Source: UBA6522 sp965237785
GTDB taxonomy: Bacteria; Pseudomonadota; Gammaproteobacteria; Steroidobacterales; Rariloculaceae
DNA length: 64,000 nucleotides
NCBI GenBank assembly: GCA_965237785.1
Contig: OZ250159.1
Location: 1,364,001-1,428,000, forward strand
Reading direction: 5' to 3'
In this document: in pieces, positions 42,137 through 50,519 of the stretch
Position numbering within the stretch: position 1 is the stretch's first letter
Layout: the number at the start of each line of letters is the position of its first letter
Translations under genes and position numbers: made by a program
Notes under the pieces: generated by a model
Told to the model about the DNA's origin: nothing
Databases searched by the model: none
The model's input: the letters and a program-made list of their open reading frames with translations, nothing else

Positions 42137-43329
42137 CACCGCAAGCCTCTCGACGCGGGTTTCTACGCTATCTCGCCGCAAGTCCCCTGCTGGGTGCGAC
42201 TCCACGTGCCCTCGGCCAGTTTGACTTCACCTTGACCGATACCCTGATCGCATCCCCCGACGAGGCGGTCAACATATTCGATTTCGAACCGGTGGCGCGT
42301 GGCAACATGACCCTGGCCCATTACATCTATATGGCCTCCGGTGTAGATGACGGTTCGACCATTGCGGCCAATCGGGCCGGTTTCGAAAAACTGCAGCTAC
42401 GCGTTCGCCGCCTGGTAGACGTTCGCGAAGTGAATACGGGTATAGAACTGTTCGGGACACGGCACGCCTTTCCCATTGTCCTGGCTCCCTGCGGCACCCA
42501 GCAGGCATTTCATCCCGAGGGTGAACTGGCCACGGCGCGCGCCTCCGGCTCCCGCGACTGTCTGCAGATCATGTCAACGGTGAGTAGTTTTGGTGTCGAG
42601 GACATCAATGCCAATCGCGGCGCCCCGGTATGGTTCCAGCTCTATGCGACGGAGAAGTGGGACGTCACCGAGGGACTGGTTCGCCGCGCCGAGGCCGCCG
42701 GCTGCCCTGCCATCGCCCTGACGGTCGACCTTCCGGTAAGTAACCGCGAAGCGCTGGCACGCTTCAGACGCGACACCAATCCGGAGTGTCTCGCCTGCCA
42801 CGTACCCGGGTTTGAATACGCGTCCAGCAGGCGGCCCATGTTCGACGGCCTGGATTTGAGTGGATTGAACGCCACCCGATCCAGACAGCTGACCTGGGAG
42901 TTTGTCGATCGGCTTCGCGACCTGACGACGGCCAAGCTCCTGCTCAAGGGCATCGTTACTCACGAGGACGCCAGCCTTGCACTGGAGCACGGGGTCGACG
43001 GAATCATTGTCTCCAACCACGGCGGGCGGGGCGAAAACAGCGGTAGGGGCACGATCGAATCCTTGCCGGAGGTGGTCGACGCCGTGGGAGGGCAAATACC
43101 CGTATTGGTGGACGGCGGTTTTCGCCGGGGCGTCGATATCTTCAAGGCGCTCGCGATCGGCGCTGACGCCATCTGTGTCGGCCGCCCCTATCTATGGGGA
43201 CTCGGCGCGTTCGGACAACCGGGAGTGGAAACGGTCCTGGACCTGTTGCGGCGAGAATTGGTCATGATGATGCAGCAGGCGGGCACCACCAGCCTCGACG
43301 CCATCAACCGTAATTATCTCGTCGCGTGA
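42133..43329 (+). CDS. Tat-exported FMN-dependent alpha-hydroxyacid oxidase/dehydrogenase
   Basis: A 398-residue flavoenzyme of the lactate/glycolate oxidase family. A twin-arginine signal SRRGFLRYLAASPLLGAT opens it. FMN and substrate residues appear in order: FQLYAT, ALTVDLPV, the lysine in LLKGI, the catalytic histidine in VSNHGGRG and VDGGFRRGVDIFKALA. The usual QLD after HGGR is GEN here. Family members oxidise lactate, glycolate or mandelate to the oxoacid. Tat export with FMN is uncommon for this family. It is coupled to the CoA-transferase and overlaps convergent galU by 16 bases. Confidence 0.85.
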   Translation: MTPQASRRGFLRYLAASPLLGATPRALGQFDFTLTDTLIASPDEAVNIFDFEPVARGNMTLAHYIYMASGVDDGSTIAANRAGFEKLQLRVRRLVDVREVNTGIELFGTRHAFPIVLAPCGTQQAFHPEGELATARASGSRDCLQIMSTVSSFGVEDINANRGAPVWFQLYATEKWDVTEGLVRRAEAAGCPAIALTVDLPVSNREALARFRRDTNPECLACHVPGFEYASSRRPMFDGLDLSGLNATRSRQLTWEFVDRLRDLTTAKLLLKGIVTHEDASLALEHGVDGIIVSNHGGRGENSGRGTIESLPEVVDAVGGQIPVLVDGGFRRGVDIFKALAIGADAICVGRPYLWGLGAFGQPGVETVLDLLRRELVMMMQQAGTTSLDAINRNYLVA

Positions 43330-44201
43330 TCGGATTCCTGGAGGTAGGCCGCAAACGCATCGCCGACCTGCGGGTCGCGCAAGCCGTATTCCACTGAGGC
43401 TTGCAAATAACCCAGTTTGGTTCCGCAATCGTAGCGCACCCCCTCGAACGGCAAGGCGTGAACGGACTCCTCCGCCATCAATCCGGCAATGCCATCGGTT
43501 AACTGGATTTCATTGCCGGCGCCGCGGGCGGTGGCCCGCAGCGTCTGGAAAATGGCCGGGGTGAGCAAGTACCTTCCAACGACCGCGAGGTTGGAGGGCG
43601 CATCCTCGGGTTTCGGTTTTTCGACGATGCCGGTAATTTTTTGCGCTCCCGATGGCTGTTTCTCGGTGGCGACGATGCCGTAGCTGGCGGTACGTGTCAT
43701 GGGCACGGTTTGCACGGCCACGACGCTGGCACCATGCCGTTCGTAGTGGGCCCGCATTTGCTCCAGGCAAGGGGTCGAACTGAAGATGAGGTCGTCGGGC
43801 AAATGCACGAAAAACGGTTCCTCGCCAACCGCGGCACGCGCGCAAAGGACCGCGTGACCCAGCCCGAGGGGTATGCCCTGTCGAATGAATATGCAGCTCG
43901 CCGACGACGGCAGGATCCGGCGAAGCGACAGCAGCAACTCGGCCTTCCCGGACTCCTCCAGGACCCGTTCCAGGTCCGCATCGACGTCGAAATGATCCTC
44001 AAGGGCGCGCTTCGAGGCATGTGTTATGAAGATGAGTTTTTCCGCGCCCGCGGCCAGCGCTTCCTCGACCGCATACTGGATCAGCGGTTTATCGACGATG
44101 GGAAACATCTCCTTCGGAGTGGCTTTCGTGGCGGGCAGGAATCGCGTACCCCGGCCGGCCACCGGAAATACCGCGGCACGAATTTTGGAATCAGCGCGCA
44201 T
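43314..44201 (-). CDS. galU: UTP-glucose-1-phosphate uridylyltransferase GalU
   Basis: A 295-residue nucleotidyltransferase making UDP-glucose for surface polysaccharides. AAVFPVAGRGTRFLPATKATPKEM is the nucleotide-binding start, and IVDKPLIQYAVEEA, THASKRALEDHFD and FVHLPDDLI are the usual later motifs. Length fits the family (about 290-300). Downstream of lapB and the comEA-like gene on the same strand, it forms the edge of the conserved block; its 3' end overlaps the convergent oxidase gene by 16 bases. Confidence 0.95.
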   Translation of the reverse strand: MRADSKIRAAVFPVAGRGTRFLPATKATPKEMFPIVDKPLIQYAVEEALAAGAEKLIFITHASKRALEDHFDVDADLERVLEESGKAELLLSLRRILPSSASCIFIRQGIPLGLGHAVLCARAAVGEEPFFVHLPDDLIFSSTPCLEQMRAHYERHGASVVAVQTVPMTRTASYGIVATEKQPSGAQKITGIVEKPKPEDAPSNLAVVGRYLLTPAIFQTLRATARGAGNEIQLTDGIAGLMAEESVHALPFEGVRYDCGTKLGYLQASVEYGLRDPQVGDAFAAYLQESDHATR

Positions 44202-44381
44202 CGTTCACCGATGATCGTCGCAAAACACGGCAACGAAGCGGTAGACGAGCGCTGAGAGATTCGGGCTAAGCAAAGGAATCATTCCCGGCCGATCAACGGG
44301 CATATCATACCCGAGGCACCGGAGTCCCGGCCGCACCGCAATGGATTGGCCGGGCCAGGTCGGCGGGGTCTACCGCCCTGT

Positions 44382-44663
44382 TCACTGTTCGGCCGGGGCC
44401 GTGACCAGGATGAATTCCTTGTTGACCTCGAGAATATGGTTACCGATTCCCCTGACTCGCGCGAGAGCCTCCGGAGAAATGAATTCGCCATTGAGTTCAC
44501 GGTCGGCCACGATGGCCGCGGCCAGCGCGGGACCGACTCCGGTCAATTCAGCGGCCAGCATCTCCGCGGTTGCGGTATTGATATTCACCGGCCCCGCCAG
44601 CAGTAGCGCGGGCGCCAGGCTTGACAGCAGCAAGCAACAAATTCCTTTCCAATTGCCTCTCAT
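44382..44663 (-). CDS. ComEA-like helix-hairpin-helix protein
   Basis: A 93-residue exported DNA-binding-type protein. A signal peptide (GICCLLLSSLAPALLLA) is followed by VNINTATAEMLAAELTGVGP, the standard helix-hairpin-helix (HhH) opening, and EALARVRGIGNHILEVNK. In related gammaproteobacteria the comEA gene sits here and the protein pulls DNA into the periplasm during transformation. I chose ATG 44663 behind AGGAG; the frame reaches 44798 without homology. No other competence gene is in the window. Confidence 0.85.
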   Translation of the reverse strand: MRGNWKGICCLLLSSLAPALLLAGPVNINTATAEMLAAELTGVGPALAAAIVADRELNGEFISPEALARVRGIGNHILEVNKEFILVTAPAEQ

Positions 44664-44790
44664 CGGTCTCTCCTCGTTTAACTGATTCGGTGACGGCAAT
44701 GGAATGCTAGAGGTCGGGCAGTCCGAACGCAGCGTTTCAATCCAGCGAAAACAACCATATTCGCCGGCGAAGGGTTTCGGGCGATGCAGG

Positions 44791-45975
44791 CTAACCAACC
44801 AGGTCGGCGAATCGAAACTTCTGCACCGGGCGCACGGATTCCCAGGACTTGCAACTCGGACAATGCCAGACCAGCCGATAGGCGCTGTATCCGCAGATCA
44901 TGCAGCGATAGCGGGCGCTGGAGATGGCCAGACGACGCAATCCACCGGCAATTCGTTGAATTGCCGTCTGCCTCTCGGCGCGCGAAAGCATCTTCAGGTA
45001 GTCGACGTTGATGAGAGGAGCCAGCGCCTCGTTGCTCATCAGGTAGGCTTCGACACACTCGCGAACGAGTAGCGGCTCGTCGAGTTCGCTGAGAATCGCC
45101 GCGTAGGCGATATCGCGCGATGCGGATTCATCCTTGCTGACGAGCGAATGAAGATAACGTTCAAAGTCGCCATCGCGCCCGGTCTCCCGACAGGCGTCGG
45201 CGAACAATGGCAGGATTTCAACCATCAGGCGGCGGTCCTCTGACATGAGCTGCCGGTAGAGGCGAATTGCCTGGGGAAAATCCCTGTCTTCCCTGGCAAG
45301 CGCTGCCCTGATCAGGGTGCCGCGCAATGCTCCGGAAGCACTTTTGACGGAATTCTTGAGATGCTGTCGCGCCAGGTCCGGATCACCGTCCAGCCGCGCG
45401 CGTTCGGCGAGTTCGCAATAGTAGTGCGCGATTTCGGTCGACTTCTTCCCAGTGAGTGAGTCAAGCTTCCGGCGCGCTTCGATAGCCTTGTTCCAGTCGC
45501 TCTCTCGCTCATGGATGTCGACCAGATTGCGCAGCGCATCGGATCCCATTGTCGGGCTGGAGCGAAGTTCGGCAAACAGTTTCTCGGCCCGATCGAACAG
45601 CCCGGCACCAAGAAAGTCCTTGGCCAGCGAATAGAGCGCCTCGTGACGCTGCGCCTCGCTGAGATTTGGCCGTGCGAGCAGATTCTGATGTACGCGGATC
45701 GCGCGATCCACCTCGCCACGGCGGCGGAACAGGTGCCCAAGGGCGAAATGCGTTTCCAGTGTTTCATCGTCAACCTTAGCCATGCGAACGAACAGTTCGA
45801 GCGCTTCGTCCGTTTGCCGGTTGAGAACCAGGTTCAAGCCACGCAGGTAGTCCGCACTGATTGACTTGGATGGTGGATCGTCGCGCCTGTAGTCGGAAAA
45901 ACGCGCATAGGCCCAGCCGCCCGCCGCTACAAGCAAGAGCAAGCCGGCCAGCAAAAATGTGCTTTCAGTCGGCAT
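44791..45975 (-). CDS. lapB: Lipopolysaccharide assembly protein B
   Basis: A 394-residue inner-membrane protein with one N-terminal helix, a series of TPR repeats and a C-terminal rubredoxin-like metal knuckle (CMICG ... HCPSC). LapB (YciM) links LPS assembly to FtsH-dependent turnover of LpxC. The second Cys pair reads CPSCKSWE as in the family. It lies immediately downstream of lapA with an 11-base overlap, the standard order. Confidence 0.95.
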   Translation of the reverse strand: MPTESTFLLAGLLLLVAAGGWAYARFSDYRRDDPPSKSISADYLRGLNLVLNRQTDEALELFVRMAKVDDETLETHFALGHLFRRRGEVDRAIRVHQNLLARPNLSEAQRHEALYSLAKDFLGAGLFDRAEKLFAELRSSPTMGSDALRNLVDIHERESDWNKAIEARRKLDSLTGKKSTEIAHYYCELAERARLDGDPDLARQHLKNSVKSASGALRGTLIRAALAREDRDFPQAIRLYRQLMSEDRRLMVEILPLFADACRETGRDGDFERYLHSLVSKDESASRDIAYAAILSELDEPLLVRECVEAYLMSNEALAPLINVDYLKMLSRAERQTAIQRIAGGLRRLAISSARYRCMICGYSAYRLVWHCPSCKSWESVRPVQKFRFADLVG

Positions 45976-46270
45976 CGTGCAGCGGCAGGCTGCGCAGGCT
46001 GCTCACCTCTGCCTCGGCCAGTCCGAGTTTTCTGCGCAAGCGCCGCCGCTCGCTGGCCATTCGAACCACTGCGGCACCGGCCGAGAGCAGCCCGAACAAC
46101 CACCCGATGGCAAGCGCCACCGCAAAGGCGAAGGCTATGGGGACGTTTTCGAAACGGGTGAAGGCGACGTCTACGGCAATGCTGCCCGGGTTGTTGTAAG
46201 CAAAGACCGCCGCGATCAGAACGACCAGAAATAACGCCAGAAACAACGCAAGCCTGCGCACAGCGTCCAA
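45965..46270 (-). CDS. lapA: Lipopolysaccharide assembly protein A
   Basis: A 101-residue inner-membrane protein with two helices (about residues 6-25 and 43-65) and a charged tail, in the DUF1049/LapA family. The usual phrase N-N-P-G-S-I-A-V-D is present in AVFAYNNPGSIAVDVAF. It sits between ihfB and lapB, as in Pseudomonas and E. coli. Confidence 0.92.
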   Translation of the reverse strand: MDAVRRLALFLALFLVVLIAAVFAYNNPGSIAVDVAFTRFENVPIAFAFAVALAIGWLFGLLSAGAAVVRMASERRRLRRKLGLAEAEVSSLRSLPLHDAD

Positions 46271-46329
46271 ACTCCTTTCACTCGCCCGAGACTCTCATCG
46301 GGGCCCCGAGTAACGGCGCCCGCCACGGA

Positions 46330-46632
46330 TCAACTGCGCACGGGCAGATGGCGCCCTTCGTTGACGCGCTCACGCAGCTCCTTTCCGGGCTTGAAATGAG
46401 GTACGAACTTCCCGGTAAGGGCCACGGCTTCACCGGTTTTCGGGTTACGTCCGGTCCGCGGAGGCCGGAAGTGCAAGGAGAAGCTGCCAAATCCGCGGAT
46501 CTCGATACGCCGGCCGTCGGCAAGCGTTTCGCTCATCAACTCCAGGATATGCTTGATCGCCAATTCCACGTCTTTCGCAGGCAAGTGTCTTTGCTTGCCG
46601 GCGACGGTTTCGATCAACTCAGACTTTGTCAT
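46330..46632 (-). CDS. ihfB: Integration host factor beta subunit
   Basis: A 100-residue DNA-bending protein. MTKSELIETVAGK, IEIRGFGSFSLHFRPPRTGRN with the intercalating proline arm, and GKFVPHFKPGKELRERVN are diagnostic. IhfB pairs with IhfA to bend DNA in transcription, replication and recombination. Right downstream of rpsA as in other gammaproteobacteria. Confidence 0.97.
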   Translation of the reverse strand: MTKSELIETVAGKQRHLPAKDVELAIKHILELMSETLADGRRIEIRGFGSFSLHFRPPRTGRNPKTGEAVALTGKFVPHFKPGKELRERVNEGRHLPVRS

Positions 46633-46690
46633 GGCTAGGCACCATCTCCACGGTAGCAGGTCTCTCCTGCGTGCTTTAAATTTCCGGTCC

Positions 46691-48367
46691 TTAATCCGAG
46701 GTCATCTGCTCCTTCAGCAGGTCGCCCAACGTCGTGCCCGCGGCGGGCTTGCCGACCTCGGATTTGTAGGTCCAGATTGCCTGGGCCTCTTCGCCGGCTT
46801 CTTTCTCCTTGATGGAGAGCGTGACCGTTCGATGCCTGCGATCGATGCCCGTCAACTTGGCTTCCACCTCCTCACCCGGCTTGAGCACCATTCTGGCGTC
46901 ATCCACGCGATCCCGGGATATTTCCGAAGCACGGAGTTGGCCTATGACGCCACCCTGCAGAGCAACCGTGGCGCCCCTGGCATCCACCTCCTGGATAACG
47001 CCGCGGACAATCGATCCACCGGCGTGTTCGGCGATAAACTGGGATAGCGGATCCCTGTCCAACTGCTTGACGCCCAGTGATATCCGCTCGCGTTCCGGAT
47101 CGATGGCCAGGACCATCGTCTCCAGTTCCTCGCCCTTGCGGTAGTTGCGAACGGCCACGTCGCCCGGCAGATCCCAGGACAGGTCGGACAGGTGCACGAG
47201 ACCGTCAATACCGCCCGGCAAACCGATGAATACACCGAAATCGGTGATCGACTTGATTTGCCCGGAAACCCTGTCGCCCTTGCGGTAGTTCTGGCCGAAC
47301 TCCACCCAGGGATTGGCCTTGCATTGCTTCAGTCCGAGGGAAATGCGGCGCCTGTCCTCGTCGATGTCCAGAACCATGACTTCGACTTCATCGCCGATTT
47401 GCACCACCTTGTGGGGGCTTACGTTCTTGTTGGTCCAGTCCATCTCGGACACGTGCACCAACCCTTCAACACCTTCCTCGATCTCCACGAAACAGCCATA
47501 GTCGGCAATATTGGTAACCTTGCCGAACAGCCTCGCACCCTGCGGATGCCGCCGCGCGAGATCCATCCACGGGTCCGCGCCGAGTTGCTTGAGCCCGAGG
47601 GATACACGGCTGCGCTCGCGGTCGAACTTGAGCACTTTCACTTCCAGTTCGTCGCCGACGTTGACCACCTCCGATGGATGCTTGACCCGCTTCCAGGCCA
47701 TATCCGTGATATGCAGCAACCCATCGATGCCGCCGAGATCGACGAATGCCCCGTAGTCGGTGAGATTCTTGACCACACCCTTGAGCTTTGCCCCTTCCTG
47801 CAGGTTCTTGAGTAGCTCCTCGCGTTCGGCGCTGTACTCTTCCTCGACCACCGCCCGTCGGGAGACCACGACGTTGTTGCGTTTCTGGTCCAGTTTGATG
47901 ACTTTGAATTCGAGCGTACTGCCCTCGAGAAATGCCGGATCGCGAACCGGCCGTACGTCCACGAGAGACCCCGGCAAGAAGGCTCTCACCAGGTCCAGAT
48001 CCACGGTAAACCCACCACGTACGCGGCCGCTGATGGTTCCCTTGACGATCTTGCCGTCCTTGAATGACTCCTCGAGGCGGGTCCAGGTACGGGTGCGCTT
48101 GGCTTTCTCCCGGGACAAACGGGTTTCGCCAAAACCATCCTCGACCGCATCGAGCGCGACCTCAACCTCGTCGCCTACAGCCACTTCGATTTGGCCCTTC
48201 TCGTCGAGGAACTGGTTAGCCGGGATAACGGCTTCCGATTTCAAACCGGCATTTACGATAACCACATCGGGGTTTACGTCCACTACCGTCGCCTGCAGGA
48301 TGGCGCCTTGCTTGATGTGCCGATTAGCGAGACTCTCCTCCAACATTTCGGCAAAAGATTCAGTCAT
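46691..48367 (-). CDS. rpsA: 30S ribosomal protein S1
   Basis: A 558-residue protein with six S1 RNA-binding domains. MTESFAEMLEESL starts it, and repeats of the type YGAFVDLGGIDGLLHITDMAW and YGCFVEIEEGVEGLVHVSEM are spread evenly. It helps mRNAs bind the 30S subunit. The length matches E. coli S1 (557). ATG 48367 fits the family start; the frame upstream to 48430 is not conserved. Located between cmk and ihfB as expected. Confidence 0.97.
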   Translation of the reverse strand: MTESFAEMLEESLANRHIKQGAILQATVVDVNPDVVIVNAGLKSEAVIPANQFLDEKGQIEVAVGDEVEVALDAVEDGFGETRLSREKAKRTRTWTRLEESFKDGKIVKGTISGRVRGGFTVDLDLVRAFLPGSLVDVRPVRDPAFLEGSTLEFKVIKLDQKRNNVVVSRRAVVEEEYSAEREELLKNLQEGAKLKGVVKNLTDYGAFVDLGGIDGLLHITDMAWKRVKHPSEVVNVGDELEVKVLKFDRERSRVSLGLKQLGADPWMDLARRHPQGARLFGKVTNIADYGCFVEIEEGVEGLVHVSEMDWTNKNVSPHKVVQIGDEVEVMVLDIDEDRRRISLGLKQCKANPWVEFGQNYRKGDRVSGQIKSITDFGVFIGLPGGIDGLVHLSDLSWDLPGDVAVRNYRKGEELETMVLAIDPERERISLGVKQLDRDPLSQFIAEHAGGSIVRGVIQEVDARGATVALQGGVIGQLRASEISRDRVDDARMVLKPGEEVEAKLTGIDRRHRTVTLSIKEKEAGEEAQAIWTYKSEVGKPAAGTTLGDLLKEQMTSD

Positions 48368-48465
48368 GTATGTTTTTCCGCTTCCGCGGACCTCCCATTC
48401 AGCGCCTGCCCATCCTGGACCGGCGGTCAATTAAACCACGCCGGAATCCTTCCGGCGCCCTTGAT

Positions 48466-49161
48466 TCATCTCGATTGCAAACCTAATTCCTCAAGCCAGC
48501 CTTGAATGCGCGAAATCACTTCCCCGGGTGTCAATCCCGTGGAATCCAGAATCCGTGCATCCTTAGCGGGTTTGAGAGGCGCAACCTGCCGGTTGGCGTC
48601 GCGTTCATCCCGCTCGGCAATATCCTCGGAAAGGGTGCGCAGGCTAACATCAATACCCTTTCGGATCAACTGCTTATAGCGCCTCTCCGCACGCACGTGG
48701 GGGCTGGCCGTGAGGTAGACTTTCAACACCGCCTCGGGGAAAACCACTGTTCCCATGTCCCTGCCGTCGGCGACCAACCCGGGCGGCCGGGCAAGCGCCC
48801 GCTGCCGGATCCACAACGCCTCGCGCACGGGCGGCATCGCCGCGACCCGCGAAGCCATCGCGCCACACGCCTCGGTGCGGATCAAGTCCGTAACGTCTTC
48901 GCCATCGAGCCGTGTCTGCTCCGGCAAATCGGGAGGAGAAAACTCGATATTCATGCCGACCGCGGCCGCGGCCGCGGCCTCCGGATCGTCCATCCCGCTA
49001 CCCGCGCGGCTGGCAGCCAGCGCAACCGACCGATACATCGCGCCGCTATCCAGCAGGTGCCAGCCGAGCGAAGTGGCCAGCCCGCGGCTTATGAGCCCTT
49101 TTCCTGAGCCCGTCGGACCATCGATGGCAATTACCGGCACTGACGAGGGCGGCATCCTCAT
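48466..49161 (-). CDS. cmk: Cytidylate kinase
   Basis: A 231-residue kinase phosphorylating CMP and dCMP. PVIAIDGPTGSGKGLISRGLA is the P-loop; LLDSGAMYRSVALA and VADGRDMGTVVFP are the CMP-binding motifs; ERDERDANRQVAPLKPA is the lid region. Its ATG overlaps the aroA stop by 4 bases. An alternative ATG at 49155 is preceded by GGGGG. Confidence 0.96.
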   Translation of the reverse strand: MRMPPSSVPVIAIDGPTGSGKGLISRGLATSLGWHLLDSGAMYRSVALAASRAGSGMDDPEAAAAAAVGMNIEFSPPDLPEQTRLDGEDVTDLIRTEACGAMASRVAAMPPVREALWIRQRALARPPGLVADGRDMGTVVFPEAVLKVYLTASPHVRAERRYKQLIRKGIDVSLRTLSEDIAERDERDANRQVAPLKPAKDARILDSTGLTPGEVISRIQGWLEELGLQSR

Positions 49162-50495
49162 CCCCCCGCCATCACGGTTTCGATCGCGAGACCGCTACGC
49201 GCCGCAGTGTCCGTGAACCCCGGAAATGATGTCGATACCTGGTCCGTGCCGACAACCTCAACGGTATCGGTAGCCACCGCGCCGGCTATGCAGAAGGCCA
49301 TGGCAACCCGGTGATCGCCATGCGCGTCAACACGCCCGCCGCGCAAGGCGCCGCCGTCAATCACCAGGCCATCGGCGGATTCCAACACGGCGATGCCCAA
49401 CCGGCGGAGCCCATCCGCCATGACGCCCAGGCGGTCGCTTTCCTTGTGGCGCAACTCCTCCGCTCCCCGAACCACGGTCCGGCCCTCGGCGCAGGCCGCG
49501 GCAACGAACAGCACCGGGAACTCGTCGATGGCAAGCGGGACCCACTCCGGCGGCACTTCAATTCCGCGGAGTTGGCTCCGGGATACAAACATGTCTGCAA
49601 CGGGTTCCCCACCGACGCTTCGCGGCGCCCGCAGTTCGATGCCGCCGCCCATGGCTTCCAGGATAGTCAACAGGCCGCAGCGCGAAGGGTTTACGCCCAC
49701 GTTTCGAATCAGCAGACCCGCCGGGGCTGCGAGCAGCCCGGCGACCAGGAAAAAAGCCGCGGATGAAAAATCACCGGGAATGACCGTGTCGAGCGGCTCG
49801 AGCCGCCGCGGCGCGCGCAGGGACACGACCTCATCGGCGCCCCGCTCCACGGCAACGCCCATGGACGCCAGCAACCGCTCCGTATGATCCCGGCTCCGGC
49901 CCGGGGACCGAACCACGGTTTTGCCCCGCGCGCGAAGACCCGCCAATAGCAGCGCGGACTTGAGCTGCGCGCTGGCCACCGGCAGCGTGTAATCGATCGC
50001 CGTCAGCGGATAGCGCCCGTTGATCCGGATGGGCGCCGTTCCGTCGTGGGTTTCGACGACTGCACCCATGGAGCGAAGTGGCTTTGCCACCCGTTCCATG
50101 GGCCGCTGCCGTAGCGACTCATCCCCGGTCAGCTCGCTATCGAAGGGCTGCGAGGCCAGCAACCCGGCCAGAAGCCGCATGCCGGTACCCGAATTACCCA
50201 GGTTCAACGGCGCGCGCGGCCCCCGCAGCCCACCCAGGCCGACGCCTTCGACACGCAGATCGTCGCCCTGCGACGCGATCTCAACTCCCATCGATTGCAG
50301 CGCCGCGAGTGTGGCAAGACAGTCGTCGCCGCGCAGGAAACCACGGATATTGCTGATTCCACTGGCCACCCCACTCAAGAGCGCGACGCGATGGGATATC
50401 GATTTGTCGCCGGGAACCTCCAGTTCACCGCCCACTCCGCTAACCGGATGAGCAATGAGTGCCTGGCGTTCCGCGCCAAGCGGATTTGAAAGCAT
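49158..50495 (-). CDS. aroA: EPSP synthase (3-phosphoshikimate 1-carboxyvinyltransferase)
   Basis: A 445-residue shikimate-pathway enzyme joining PEP to shikimate-3-phosphate. VPGDKSISHRVALLSG, LNLGNSGTGMRLLAG, VASAQLKSALLLAGL and RSRDHTERLL are the ordered landmarks, with DEFPVLFVAAA and the ESDR catalytic region. GDKS, SAQLK and RDHTE resemble the class II enzymes (as in Agrobacterium), with NPSR close to their N-x-T-R motif. It lies between pheA and cmk, the canonical order; tyrA is not fused or adjacent. Confidence 0.95.
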   Translation of the reverse strand: MLSNPLGAERQALIAHPVSGVGGELEVPGDKSISHRVALLSGVASGISNIRGFLRGDDCLATLAALQSMGVEIASQGDDLRVEGVGLGGLRGPRAPLNLGNSGTGMRLLAGLLASQPFDSELTGDESLRQRPMERVAKPLRSMGAVVETHDGTAPIRINGRYPLTAIDYTLPVASAQLKSALLLAGLRARGKTVVRSPGRSRDHTERLLASMGVAVERGADEVVSLRAPRRLEPLDTVIPGDFSSAAFFLVAGLLAAPAGLLIRNVGVNPSRCGLLTILEAMGGGIELRAPRSVGGEPVADMFVSRSQLRGIEVPPEWVPLAIDEFPVLFVAAACAEGRTVVRGAEELRHKESDRLGVMADGLRRLGIAVLESADGLVIDGGALRGGRVDAHGDHRVAMAFCIAGAVATDTVEVVGTDQVSTSFPGFTDTAARSGLAIETVMAGG

Positions 50496-50519
50496 GGTCG
50501 GTTCGCGCACCCGGGCCTG

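Noticed and set aside
46640..46690. GCAGG-AGAGA-CCTGC hairpin between rpsA and ihfB as a terminator
   Set aside because: Only a 5-bp stem with no T-tract; rpsA and ihfB are often co-transcribed.
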